Shown piece after piece: positions 24,178 to 35,801 of a stretch of DNA of 64,000 bases. Within the stretch, counting starts at the first letter, position 1, and every line of letters begins with the position of its first letter. The stretch is from Hirundichthys speculiger. Its lineage: Eukaryota; Chordata; Actinopteri; Beloniformes; Exocoetidae. A program made the position numbers and the translations under genes. The notes beneath the pieces are model-generated. The model ran no database searches. It was not told the origin of the DNA and saw only the letters and a list, made by a program, of their open reading frames with translations. The stretch covers positions 5,010,501 through 5,074,500 of the forward strand of contig JAGFBZ010000258.1 in assembly GCA_018398805.1 (NCBI GenBank), in the 5' to 3' direction.

Positions 24178-24245
24178 TGCAGTGGAGTTCATTGTCCAGC
24201 CCAAGGACACTTCAGCATGTGACGGGGCTACGAACTGACTAGCCA
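24178..24245 (-). repeat. Antisense SINE fragment, tentative
   Basis: GTCCAGCCCAAGGACACTTCAGCATGTGACGGGGCTACGAACTGACTAGCCACT resembles the reverse complement of a fish SINE body with CACATGTCGAAGTGTCCTTGGGCAAGACAC. Only a fragment is present. Confidence 0.4.
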
Positions 24246-24566
24246 CTGTTTTCTGTAAGAGATTTAACATTTTACACGCTGCTTCTTATTTATACTTACA
24301 TGGTACTTGCTCATACCTTAGACACAAGTTTCATTGCATTATATTTTCACTCTGATGCACTTTTCCCTGATTCAGTCACTATTAACAAACTGAAGCTCAA
24401 TATGATGAAACTGACCTCAGACTGACCTTTTCTTCTTTTCTCAGACAGCTTGATGGTCCTGCTGCTTGTATTAATACAAGTTCAGGCCAACAACTTTGTC
24501 GAAAGCCGCCATCTCTCCTACGTAATATATTGTCTGAATGCTCATGATAACCTTGGAAAGCTTTAG

Positions 24567-27500
24567 AGCCGATAGAACAACAGGATCTCACGATGGTGAT
24601 TGAACACTGTAATTTACCAGACCACCTGTCAATCATTACCACGTAAACGAGCAAAGACCTGCACAGCTGATTTAAATTGGGAGACATCTGGTCAGAACCT
24701 GATTGAAAAGGTCAGTTTACATCCCTATCAAGCAATGCAGTGCTTCGGGTTAAGTGGTTGGTTGCATTTGTGCAACATGACCTGTCAGTTTGCACGTGCA
24801 CAGCAATCAGAAATTAGTTCAACTGGGTGATTTATTTATATATTTACTTTTTTTTTTTCAATTTTGTTTCATCTGCTTCAGTAAGTGGTTTTTAAATATT
24901 TTACGAGTAGCTTAAAATTCAAAGTGAACGTGAAGGGAGTGGAACTTTAGGACAGAAATATAACAAACCCAACTATGCCTTCAAGTTTAAGGATAGTGAT
25001 GTTTCGTCTACGCAATGACTTATTTGGAGTTAATCACTTTCATTCTGCGCCTCTATAGCGGTGCAGTCAAGGTGAGAGGCCACCGTTTCACTCCAAGGCT
25101 TTGTGTGTGTGTGTGAGGTAGTCACCATGAGGAGGGTTGTCACGGGTTGGGGGGAGTATCAGAGGGGTGCAGGTCATGACCTGCCATGTCACGCTCTAAT
25201 TATGATTGTCATGTTGATGGAGGGGGAAAAGGCTGGAAAATTAGCAAACTAACATAAATTTCAGTGATAGGCACTGGGGGCGTGAGTATGAGCGTCTTAA
25301 TGTTTGTGCGGGAGTGTGCGCATGTTTGTGTGAAAGGGAGTGGGGGTGAGGCATTTCGTCCCGGGGCAAACGGAAACCATTGTTTAAGACTCAGCTCTTG
25401 TCTCGTAAGTGTTTGCCGTTGTGGGAATGTTGCGGTTTTGAAATCACAGAAGAGGAACGCAGTGTGGCGGAGAGACAAAGCGAGGGGGGGGGGGGTGATG
25501 ATGAAGAGAACAGAAAGAGAGGGGAATGTAGATCGACAGAAACGAGAAACAATATGAGAACGGTTCAAGAGGGACAAAGAACTTGAAAGCCTTTGAATGC
25601 AACCGCAACTGGGAGACAAACCAGTGATAAGAGACAGATAAAGATCAATACATGCGATAAACCCAAAAAAGTAGCATGAGGAGAAAACCATGAGCTAATT
25701 GGGAAAAGGGAAAAGGAAGACACACACAAAAAAAAGGAAAATTCAGACAAGCGAAAGGGGATTCCTCCCATGTTTCCCCTTCTGTGATCTTTCCTAAACT
25801 TTGGGCTGTGCATGTCCTCAGGCCAGCCTGCTGTTGGAATTTACAGTCCAATGGGCCTGCCTGCTAATAAAACACATGTGGGCTTGTAGAGGAATGGGGA
25901 GGGACAGGAGCTTAAGAACAGCTTCGCTCTATATGTGTTGCACTTACAGCCCATTCATGTACCTGCTAAGCCATACTACTACTGTTACTGCTGCTGCTAA
26001 AACCTCCTGTGATGGATGACAATAAATAGATGCAGCATATGGGACTACAACACCACCGCTGCCAAACACATGCGTTTGCTGCAATCAGCAGCCGACCTTT
26101 GCCAGGTTTCTGTACTTGTGGTTGTCTTACAAACACAGTATGTGTTCGGCGCATGTTTTAAGGGGAGAATATTTAGTCATTTACCAACGAATGCTATGAA
26201 ACGTCTCCAAAAAGTACTCTTTTTGCCTAGAACAGATTGCAAAGATATAAAAAGCATCCATGAGAGCTAATACAACCACAGATTCAATTCAGAATAACTT
26301 TCTAAATTGACTTACTGGGGTATTAGACTACAAATGTTCAGCACATGTAATCAATTTCCTGAATATGAACGCTGGTAAAAACAAAATGGCCTCAAGTCCA
26401 ACTGAAATTAGCTCTCCGTGTCTCATATTCAAGTAAGAAATTTAAACTGACAAAGCACCCATGTAGCTCACAAAACCTTTGCAGTTTGCCCTCCTACTCG
26501 CAAATGTGAAAGATCTGTCTTGCTTGTTCTCATGTTTCACCTCTTTTTGTGATGTCCTATTACAGTGTTTTCTCTCCCAGTGATTCATCCCCCAGCTGTC
26601 CACAAAATATGTCCCTGCTGTACGGAAACGCTCAAGGATTATCCCCTGCGTGGAAAGGCTTGCAATTAAAAGGTTTTATGTACTTGCCTGAAGAGGAGTG
26701 TGTGTGTGTGTGTCTGACAGAGCAAAAGGAAAAGTGTGTGTGCATGCCCATTTCATGTGTGCAGTATGACTTCAAGTGGGCCCCATGTGAGGTTAGTGAG
26801 ACTCCGGGGGGTCAAGAAGAGACGCAGAGATAGAGAGCCCTGTCACCGAAACCTTTCCAGCTCAGCCTCTCTCCTCGTTAAATCGGCATACATCAGGGAG
26901 TCTGCAGAGATGTATGCCTACCCTGCCTTACAGAAATGTCCACAAGCTGGTAAGAATTTCTGTCGAATGCCGGAACACTATTCTGTTGCTGCGTTTCCAT
27001 GAACAGGGTTGCAGGGTTGTTTTATGCGGCCATGTGTCTCCATTACCAGGAATGGCCCCACAACAACAATTTTTAGGGAACCTCTATGGGGCCGAAACAT
27101 TCCTCCCGTAGGCTAGATAGTCAGAGTGGCCCCAAAAAAGTGCTAGCTGAGGGGGATGTATTTACTCAGCGCTGATTAGGTATGGTGTAGGCGGTAGATG
27201 ACGTTTCCTCTTTGAGTGCAAGTCATCGTTTGTCATTCATGCCAACAGAAATGCAACAACCATCTCAGGTCCTTCAATACTGATCTCATCAGTATAGATT
27301 GTTTTTCCTTTTTTGCTTTTTTCTTCTTTTCTGTTTTGGTTGATAAACGGCAAACTTGACGCACTACAGTTGCAGAGTGGTGTGGAGTGTTAGTATTGTT
27401 AATCATTGAAATCCCACCAGACCCGTCACTGAAATGGAGACGATGACTGACAGGTAGTAGAGGCTACCCAAGTACCAAAAAATGGTGATATGATCCGCTA

Positions 27501-27840
27501 GGTGGCAGTAGTACGTTAGATTTGGGGCTTTTTGGGACACGTCCACTTCTGGTAAAGAAAGCAACAAGCAATACGGATCATTCATTTTCCGATACTTTCT
27601 ATCTTCAAACATCCATGATGTGCTACCTCAATGCTGCGGAGTGTACGTCACAGCTCCAAAGCAAAGAGGCTACACATCTATCCCTTCATGGATGATGTGA
27701 CTTGAGTAAAGTGGCTGAAAGATCTTTCTGCGCAGAGAAGATGCGAAGAGGACGGACAAAATGGGGAAGAATGTCAACATGCTGAAATTCCAGGCTATGT
27801 TCAAATCATTTCGACAAGGAAAAGATCAACACCAACATCT
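24567..27840. other. Unique DNA, possible conserved non-coding blocks
   Basis: No gene supported. A 160-codon minus-strand frame (25209-25691) arises from AG-rich plus-strand DNA and lacks motifs. A block at 25060-25230 contains a homeodomain-type TAATTA core in GTCACGCTCTAATTATGATTGTCATG. Part of 26990-27110 has mixed composition without known repeats. A short (TG)n is near 26700. Confidence 0.4.
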
Positions 27841-27919
27841 ACACGAGCAGCGACAGGGTCGCTGCTCGTGTAACCAGAAGAAGCCGTCTGCTGTCTGGCT
27901 CGTGTAACCAGAAGAAGCC
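27841..27919. repeat. 14-bp hairpin plus 22-bp direct duplication
   Basis: ACACGAGCAGCGAC (27841-27854) and GTCGCTGCTCGTGT (27858-27871) are exact reverse complements with a 3-nt loop. The 22-mer GCTCGTGTAACCAGAAGAAGCC occurs at 27864-27885 and again at 27898-27919, so the right arm is shared by hairpin and duplication. No terminal-repeat transposon explains it. Confidence 0.85.
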
Positions 27920-30892
27920 ATTAGCACGGGGAAGACACAGAGCTACAAAGCTCCCTTACCCCTTAATCCGTGGTACTTGGGTAACCCCTAAATTAGATGT
28001 AATCCACATTTGTTTTGTAGGAAGTGAATAAAAATGAATTGTTTACCTCAAATTGAGAAATTCTCCAAGGTGCAACAACATAAACATTTCATCATCACAG
28101 CTGCTGTTTAGCAACCATATTTGTTACTGTCCAGCTACGGCACAGAGTAACATGATCACTGTGGATTGCTACATTGCATTATGGGATGTAGTAGGCCAGG
28201 TAGACTGACCAGTTGCATATTTAAAAATGTTCCCACAAGTAGCAACCTGTATTTTTGCCATTTGATGCCTGCAAGAATCATGCGTTAGAACTCCAACACT
28301 GAAAACAGCAGAATGCTTCCTCCAGAAAAGAGGCTGATGACAAAAAGTATGAAAACAGCCAGACTCATACCAGATGTTGTGATGCTGGATGCCTCTTGCG
28401 CATTTTGTGAAACCTGTACACCACAGATACAGAAATGATAACCCCAATGACGCAGTGACTTCAATTTTCACATGTACTTTCTTTGACCCGTCTTCATTTG
28501 CTTTATTTACTCTAACTCAAAGTTTACATGATGGCTTGGGATCAGCTTTATGAGTCAATACTTTTGAGACTTGTCAAACTCTGACGGCAGCCTTGGGGCT
28601 TAATTTGCTCTGACACCGAGATATGATCTATCACGTGTTTCATCGGGAGGACATAAACAAAGAGACGGCTCAGACGAGGCTTTGCTAATTTCTCTTTGTT
28701 TCTCAGGCTGTCCCACATCATATATACTAGGAGACGAGGGTGGGGGCTGAGATGCGTCCGAGTTCAAATTAAGGCTAAAGCTCTGTCTGTATATTAGGGA
28801 GAAGGCAGATAGTGAAGGGGGCGATTTTGGGAGCAAATAGATTGTCCTAATGTTCAGGCAAAAGTGGCAAGTTTTAGATGCAAATATTTCCTTAATGTCC
28901 AAATTTAATTCAAACATGGACAGAGAAAACCTGTTAAAACAGACTAAACAAGAGCACACTTCCATAGGTGGCTGTCACTGGGAGAATGGACGTTGCAGTC
29001 GAGGGCTTTGTGTGTAGCTGTGGAAGGATGTCGTTTCAGTGTAAGAAAGGGTTTAGACAGTTATTTCCTCGCTGTCTGTGTATTTTCTTTACACGTAATT
29101 TGTGATAATGAGGTGGAAAAGTAGACAAGGCGGCAGCCTATGTAGGACAAGGAAGGAGATCATTATGTCCGTTCAACTTCAGAGCTGAAAAAAAAAGAAC
29201 TCTGTATATCTTAATAAGGGCTCTGGCTCATTAAAATATATAGACTTTAAAACTTCTCCTTTTAAATGAATCAGACATGTTGAGGTAATTAAAAAAGACA
29301 ATGTGTCTTGGTTGGCCATTTTTTAAAAAGGCAGATTTTTTTTTTTCCCTCACTTTAACGAATATGCCTGGATAAGTTAAAGCAGTTTTGTGAGAAAATG
29401 TTGCCTCAGACCCTTGAACTTACTTTTCACCTATCATTGTTTTTGCTCTGTGTGACAGCAAAGCTCCAGGGATTCCAGGGAATCATCTTTGTGCATGTAA
29501 AAAGGAAATGAGTATTAAGTGTCGGAAAGTTCCTCTTCGTAAAAGTTATATGTGCTCTTTACTGTCAGTGTTTTAACTTCTGAAGAACGTCTGTAATCTC
29601 CACAAAAGAAAAATGGTGCAGTAAAGAAGTCTACCAGTACTGAAGTGTTGAGGCATCTCGTTGGCCACAGCAATTATATTAGTCATATAGGTCAATAAAA
29701 CATGTGATGATAGCTGCACATTTTGACAAACTGTTTTTTTTGTTTGAATAGAATTATGATTAGGGAGAAAATGACTGCAAAATCATGAGATGGAAGCATC
29801 AACTTGGTTTTAATGTTTTTAATGCAACCTTCTTGAAGCTAGTTGAGGTAGGAAGTCTGCAGTGTTCATGTGCATGCAGGGTTCATTCAGACCCTAGACG
29901 CCTAAACTCAAGTATGTTTTATCAGTAATGAAGCTGATAGAGCTGTTAAAACCTTTTGTTTGCCTTTAAATAATACAGAGTAGAATCAATATCAGTTTTA
30001 AAACTGGTATCTATGAAAACCCATCGATGCTCATTCCTATTTAGACTTTTGAGAGAACGTCCTAAAGAACTCAAAGGGCTGCTCAAGTCATGTCGGGAGT
30101 TCCTCATCTACTTTATACTTCAACAACTTTGGAAGGAATTGATGGAAATCTTAAATAAATGAGGGATTAAAAAAACAAACTCTTTGATGAAACCAGCAGA
30201 AATGTGCTGAATGCTTAAGTCACTGATTACAGTTTTGTAAGGAATGGTGTGTTGCTTTGGTAAATGACTCTTAAAGTACTTTTTAGTCTTAATCTTTCAG
30301 AACAAATCTGAAATCGCTATGAATGGTGGATAAGGTCTCTTGCACAGGTCTGCTAGTCCCTTTCCCATGCAGCTCATCAAGTTATGCATGGTAAAAAATT
30401 ATGAATATTTAATTATTGAATAGCTTGTTTTTCAAAGTCTTTAAAGTATCTTAAAGCTTTACAGCTGGTCTTTCTTTGGAATGGAGCCTGCACAGAAGCA
30501 ACAGTTGCATTGAAGTTTGTAAAACTGTCAGGAAATGAGTGATTACTGCTTCTAAAGTTCAAAAGTTCTGCACTGGGGGGGTATGGGGGTGGAGTTTCAG
30601 AAATGACTTTCATCCAAGAAACCCGTTTCTAGCCTGACCTTGTATTATCTACGCTTTTATTTTTAGTCACTGTTCACTTTGGCTTGTACTTTCTTTTTGC
30701 TAAGACTTTAAAAAGCTTTAAAAACTAGCCCCGTGATTAGGTTTCGTAAGACATCATGCCTGGCATAACAGTAGATCTTTTATCAAAACCAACAAATTTA
30801 TGGAGAGGCTACTTAGCTCTTAGCACTGTCTTGACTTCTGAACGGTGAAAGACCTGACAGTGCACATCCATCATCCATCCATCCATCCATAC
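27920..30892. other. Unique DNA, no gene seen
   Basis: The block at 28600-28960 has higher complexity and a 121-codon minus-strand frame without splice support. It also includes AT-rich homeodomain-like words and a CACGTG E-box near 28633. It could be a conserved regulatory element, but that needs comparison between species. The rest is featureless. Confidence 0.45.
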
Positions 30893-31030
30893 CAACTTAA
30901 GGTTGATTTATACTTCTGCACCAAACCAATAGCGTAGCTACGCCATAGCTGTGAACGTCCAGATCTAACCGTGTGTTGCATCAACCCATACCTCAAGAAA
31001 TGTGATTGGTCCTCTTGGTAGATTTGTCCT
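30893..31030. repeat. Possible PIF/Harbinger-type MITE fragment
   Basis: AAGGTTGATTTATACTTCTGCACCAAACCAATAGCGTAGCTACGCCATAGC resembles the start of a fish repeat class with 'TTGATTTATACTTCTGCG' ends and CGTA-rich interior. The other end and a 3-bp target duplication were not found. A (CATC)n tract precedes it at 30868-30888. Confidence 0.4.
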
Positions 31031-31341
31031 CCTGTGTCTTTGTATTTCCTGACGCCAGGTAGATCTTCAAGGTGGGTTGAACAATAGTTTGCTGCAGTGT
31101 CTGTAAAAACAACTGATGGTCAACATTTATTAGCTCCAGCTGACAGAAAAAAATCTATTTTTATTTGCTCCGTTGTTAAGTCTGGCCTGCATATAGAAAG
31201 TAAACAAAAGGAAACATGGCAGTGTGATCCAGTTTGTGAGGGTTTCTTCTCATCTGTTCATAACTCATCAGAATCAGAATATGTTAGAGTGTGAAGGCCT
31301 GTAAGTGGTTTACATAAACCTATGTCCTCTGCTATGGGACT

Positions 31342-31342
<1 letters not shown>

Positions 31343-31373
<31 letters not shown>
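31343..31373. repeat. Poly-C tract, 31 nt
   Basis: Thirty-one consecutive C on the plus strand. It translates to a poly-Gly run on the minus strand, which is not a gene feature. Confidence 0.95.
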
Positions 31374-32019
31374 ACCAGGCTGTACCAGTGTCAATAGCAT
31401 GCCGAGCCACAGAATTACATACATAATTCATCATTCTCTGGTGATGTAGAAACTTAGAAATCATTATTGTGGATATCGATTGAGTACAGTGGTCTTTATT
31501 TGGTGATGTCATGACTGTGTAACTCATACCAGTGAGCTATGACTAGCAATAATTATACTGGTGATTCTGTCACCTAGTCAAGATTTACATGTGTGTTCCT
31601 GAACAGGATTTGAATCAGAATTGTAAGAGCCTAATGTATCTTCTTACTTTAAGCCATTTTTAAACCTTTGAAATATATATGTGTATATACTTCCTTAAGT
31701 CACTATTGTTATAGTGTTGCACAGCTTGAGGCATGTTTAAATAAAAAGTCCTTGCTACAGGTGCACATCTCAAGCTGCAGTTTGACAGTTACAAGGTGAG
31801 ATTAATGAATTTTTGAGGGCTTTTGCTTGAGGACAGATGCAGTCACCCAGAGTTCAGGCACAGATTTATGTATGCATGTATGCCTGCCTGTCTTGTTCTG
31901 TTAAATGTGAAAAATTTATGCTGACGCTGAAGGGCCTCTGTCATCATAGCCAACCAATTAAAAAGAAAAATAGACCAAAACTCTAGAATTTAAAATAAAT
32001 TCTTAATAGGATTTGTGTA

Positions 32020-32346
32020 GGGCAGCACGGTGGTTTGGTGGTTAGAACTGTTGCCTCGCAGCAAGGAGGTTCCTGGTTCAAATCTTGGCAGGAGTCTTTC
32101 TGTGTGGAGTTTGCATGTTCTCCCCGTACTTGCGTGAGTTTCCTCCGGGTACTCCGGCTTCCTCCCAAAGACGTGCATGTCAGGTTGATTGGTGGTTCAA
32201 AATTGCCCGTAGGAGTGATTGTGAGTGTGCATGGCTGTTTGTTTACACGTGGCCCTGCGACTTTCGCCCGAAGAGAGCTGGGATAGACTCCTGCAGATCC
32301 CCGTGACCCTGTATAGGATTAAGTGGGCATAGATGATGGATGGATG
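32020..32346 (+). mobile_element. Full-length SINE-like element, 10-bp TSD
   Basis: The element starts GGGCAGCACGGTGGTTTGGTGGTTAGAACTGTTGCC and includes GGTTCCTGGTTCAAATC, GTTTGCATGTTCTCCCCGT and CTCCGGCTTCCTCCCA. It ends GTGACCCTGTATAGGATTAAG and ATGGATGGATG. It is flanked by the direct repeat GATTTGTGTA at 32010-32019 and 32347-32356. The TTAGAACTGTTGCC and GGTTCAAATC words could be tRNA-like promoter boxes. Target duplication plus short tandem tail indicate retroposition. The 60-83 codon frames inside are shadows. Confidence 0.85.
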
Positions 32347-32646
32347 GATTTGTGTATTAACATATGAAGAATCTCAAAATCATAATAATTCTATTTATCA
32401 AAATTTTCTCTTGAATTCTCTTGCATTATAATGTGGAACCTGACCAGTCATCCTTATTCTTTTCCTCCTCAATACAAAAAATTAAAATTGGTCTGGTTTC
32501 TTTGACTGACGTTAATTTCCAGGGGGACGTACCAACAGATGCAGAAGAAACTGGATCCGGACACCACTGGATAGGATACAAGCAATCAGAGACCAGAGAC
32601 ACTATCAACAAAAGACATCCAATATGGCATACAGTGGCATATGCTG

Positions 32647-32671
32647 ACTAGAGCCAAGTCTTGGCTCTAGT
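32647..32671. repeat. 11-bp perfect inverted repeat, 3-nt loop
   Basis: ACTAGAGCCAA and TTGGCTCTAGT pair exactly around GTC. There is no neighbouring transposon end. Confidence 0.85.
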
Positions 32672-32859
32672 TGTCTCTATTTGACATTGGACAGACAGGA
32701 AAACACAGCTTAGATAATGAGGGCTGACATGCAGCAAAGTGTTACAGGTTGGGAATTGAATGTGAGACTGCTGTAGGACTACAGCCTCTGTACATGGGCC
32801 ACCTGCTTAACCAAGTCAGCCATCCAGCAGTATCTACTTTGTAGTAAAACCTTTTAGGT

Positions 32860-33060
32860 CCAAGTGTTATTAGCTATTCTGGTATCTTGGTTATTTTGAA
32901 TAGTAGCTCTTGGATGCTCCTGTATGAGTCATTGCATCGAGTCTGCCCAGTTGCCATCGGTTCAATACGTTCTGTACTGTTGGAAGTGGCTGCGAGTGGA
33001 AGGAATACTAGACCCATTTCACAAGAGAGAATTTTTGCTGAATGAATGGCTATGGCTGTC
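32860..33060 (+). repeat. Dispersed repeat shared with 60690-60860
   Basis: GTGTTATTAGCTATTCTGGTATCTTGGTTATTTT and GGTTCAATACGTTCTGTACTGTTGGAAGTGGCTG align with GTGTTATTAGCTTTTCTGCATCCATCTTGGTTATTTC and GGTTCGGTGTGTTCTGTACCGGTGGCTGTG near 60700. Order and spacing are conserved. I do not know the family. Confidence 0.55.
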
Positions 33061-33229
33061 AGGCTATCAAATACAGCTATCAAATACTTTATAGCCTTAT
33101 TTGAGGTGTTTTTAGCCTAGCTTGCACCAAGATTAACTGAAGTTAACAAACTAATAACAGGGTTTGTGAGTGATTTTATGAATGTGTTGCAGTCCTAGTT
33201 TATAATGACTGAGCTGATTGATTGGCACC

Positions 33230-33943
33230 ATAGCTCTCATGGTGTTAATATGGACCCATTTGTTTTGGATAAACATGTGACTGCATGGATTCATGCAAGG
33301 CTGAGGCACATTGTAAAAGCATTCAACCATGTGCTCCAGATGCTGGATATTTTAATCCAACGTTTCATCTAATTACTTTCTGGCCTGAATCAAAGAGCGA
33401 CAAGCTCAAACTTCTACAGTGAGCGAAGGTTTGGAGCATGACTCTAATCAGGAAATCCAGAGTGGTACAACATCAGGGTAAGAACAAGCCAAATGAAGTG
33501 ATGCACTCATCATACTTGGTGCCTACCCTGTAGGCCTGTGGTAGCATTATTATGGTTTGGGGTTGCTTCAGTTGGTCAGGTCAGTTGGTCAAGTTCAGCA
33601 ACATTATGTGCCCATGGACATACCCATATTCCAAAATGCAATGCCAGTGATTATGGGGTTCAGATTGTGAAAGAGTGGGTCAGGGAAGTTGAGATATCAT
33701 TTTCTTCTGCTGGATATGCCACCAGACCAGAGTCCAGACCTTAACCAGACTGAGAATCCTTGGGATCTGCTGGAAGAGACGATGCAGCAGTCAGACAATA
33801 CAAGAGCTTGGTAAAAATTAATCCAGCTCTGAAAGAAAATGATTGTGGCATTGTGAGCTCATATACTTATTACAACAATTAGACCTAAAGGTGGTCTCAG
33901 GAAATATACGAGTTTTTAACTTTTTCTTTTTGCCCAGGCAGTG
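33230..33943 (+). pseudogene. Tc1-like transposon fossil, plus strand
   Basis: ATTATTATGGTTTGGGGTTGCTTCAGTTGGTCAGG encodes a VWGCFSWSG-like Tc1 motif. Further on, DLNQTENPWDLLE corresponds to the conserved region carrying the catalytic Glu. The right end, TTTTGCCCAGGCAGTG followed by TA, matches a Tc1 terminal repeat at a TA target. The 5' part and left terminus are decayed, and stop codons interrupt every frame. The left boundary is approximate. Confidence 0.75.
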
Positions 33944-34072
33944 TACATTGCAATACATATTGTAGAAAACCTCCTAACTCAGTTAGTTATTTTGATACTC
34001 TGGAGTCTTGTTTTAGTGTGATTATATTTCTGTATATTTGTATATTACTTTCCTCTTTGCTTCCTTTATACC

Positions 34073-34150
34073 AGTGGTGCGCAAACTGTGGTACGTGTAC
34101 CACTGGTGGTACGCGAGCGCGCTCTGGTGGTACGCGGGGGAACGTCAGGA
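34073..34150. repeat. hAT-type terminal sequence
   Basis: CAGTGGTGCGCAAACTGTGGTACG, followed by TACCACTGGTGGTACGCGAGC, has the look of a hAT MITE terminus with internal GTGGTACG reiteration. I did not find the second end, so this may be a truncated copy. Confidence 0.5.
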
Positions 34151-34313
34151 CTTTCCACATTTTCCCTTTTTTTTTTTTTTTTTAATTAAATCGGAAACAT
34201 ACAATGTATTATAAATACGTTTCAAATGAAATTCAGGTAACAATAAATAACTACAATAAGGAATAAACATCTCTCCTGTGTGTTTAAAGCTAATAGAGAA
34301 GGCATATACAGTG

Positions 34314-34440
34314 ATCTCTTATTTTTCACGGTTAATGTGCACAACATCCTGTGATGTTTCCGCAATTTTTTCTTCATTTTTTTTAATATTATATATTTCT
34401 GGAAAAAATCCGCAAATAACTAAAACCTTACTTCCTTCCT
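34314..34440. repeat. Possible MITE end (CAGTGATCTCTTATTTTTCACGG)
   Basis: TATACAGTGATCTCTTATTTTTCACGGTTAATGTG, with a later GGAAAAAATCCGCAAATAAC, resembles the start of a fish DNA repeat with CAGTGATCCCTCG-type ends inserted at TA. The far end was not located. Confidence 0.4.
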
Positions 34441-34449
34441 TACATACTT

Positions 34450-35490
34450 TCTAAAAGGATTAAATCATTAAAATGTGTAACAAAACAGCAGAATGTTATC
34501 TCTGTGTGAGTTTTTCTATAATAATTGTACAATAAAACGTTTTATGAATAACCTTGTTGTCTTCAGCATATTTTTATTTTCCCAAAATCATATTTGAAAA
34601 ATAGGGGCCATTTAATAATCAGAGTCGTCTCATATTCAGGCCAATAGGGTAAGTTGATCTAGTTGTCAAAAAAACTGAGATTTTTTTTTTTTTCGCTTTC
34701 TCAGAATAGAATTAAGGTTTCACAAATGTTAAACTGTGTTTCATATAGTCTTTACTGTCTAAGAGGTAATTTAATCCAGATTTGAGTTGTTTAAAATTGT
34801 GTTTTTTGATTGGGACCTGATCTAAAGTGCTCTCAATGCCTAACAAAGCTGGAACCTAACTTCAGGGCTGTAAATGCATCTGTCACATGAACTCTCACAT
34901 GCACCACGTCAAACTGTGACTTTAGTAAATGAGCCTTCGTTATCTGCTGCACAGCAATCACAAGCAATGTTTCATACTTTCTAAGCTCTACAGAGAAACC
35001 TGTGAAGCTCAAATTTCTGATCTATATTGGAAAAACTACAATTTTCGAATTGTAATAGGACTCATTGTATCTTGTTCTCTAAAATATCCTTGTATGTCAA
35101 GTAATCTTACACAATGAACATGTGGCACAGATTATAACACAAGAGTTGTGTAATCTCAAAACACAACAACATATGGAGCATCAATTGTTGCCGTGTTACT
35201 GAGCCTTCTGTACAGTTGTTACTATTTTCTCACCGCTCTGCCAAACTCTGCCCTCAGTGCTCACAAAAAGGCTTCCCTCATGTAGTTGGCAGTGTCTGAC
35301 AGGGTGCCCCAGGCTATGGAATGGTGTCGTCTGGTGCTCTGCCGACCACCCTGTAATTAACCTGCTTATTTGAAAAGATGATTTATAAATAAATTTTACA
35401 TTGCCTGGCGTGATGGATGCGCGGTTAGCTCCAGGCGTTGCAGGCCAAGTGACTACTGGAGGGGTTTAGGCTCTGAGAGTTAAAAAAACT
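34450..35490. other. AT-rich unique DNA, no gene seen
   Basis: Only short frames and T-runs are present. No splice-bounded open block was found. Confidence 0.5.
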
Positions 35491-35494
35491 GTCT

Positions 35495-35521
35495 GGGGGA
35501 GGGGGGTGGGGGGGGGGGGGG
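35495..35521. repeat. G-rich tract
   Basis: A nearly pure G run interrupted by A and T. It pairs in inverted sense with the C-rich tract at 35754-35801. Confidence 0.9.
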
Positions 35522-35753
35522 TGTTGCTCCACTGGCACAGTTGTAATGAAATGTAATGAAAGCTGCCATAATAGCAGCGTATACAGTATGCAAGCACACA
35601 CGCATACCCACCAATCACACCGCGACACCAAGAGAAAACACATGGATGGATGTCCATACACACTAACACACTCATGGTTAGTCAAGCAAACGAGGTTAAT
35701 CAGGCCAGTAAAATTCACTCCACCATCCACCTCCCACCCCCTACACACACAAA

Positions 35754-35801
35754 CCCCCCACCCCCCCCCCCCCCCCCCCACCCCACCACCCCCCCCCCCC
35801 C
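35754..35801. repeat. C-rich tract, 48 nt
   Basis: A long C run with four single-A interruptions. The complementary strand is a strong G-quadruplex candidate. It lies 232 bp from the G-rich tract at 35495-35521. Confidence 0.9.

Noticed and set aside
25209..25691. 160-codon minus-strand frame
   Set aside because: Composition follows the AG-rich plus strand; it shows no domain, no splice sites and a low-complexity Ser/Pro/Leu pattern.
32035..32306. Overlapping 73-83 codon plus-strand frames
   Set aside because: Entirely inside a SINE-like element with a clear target duplication.
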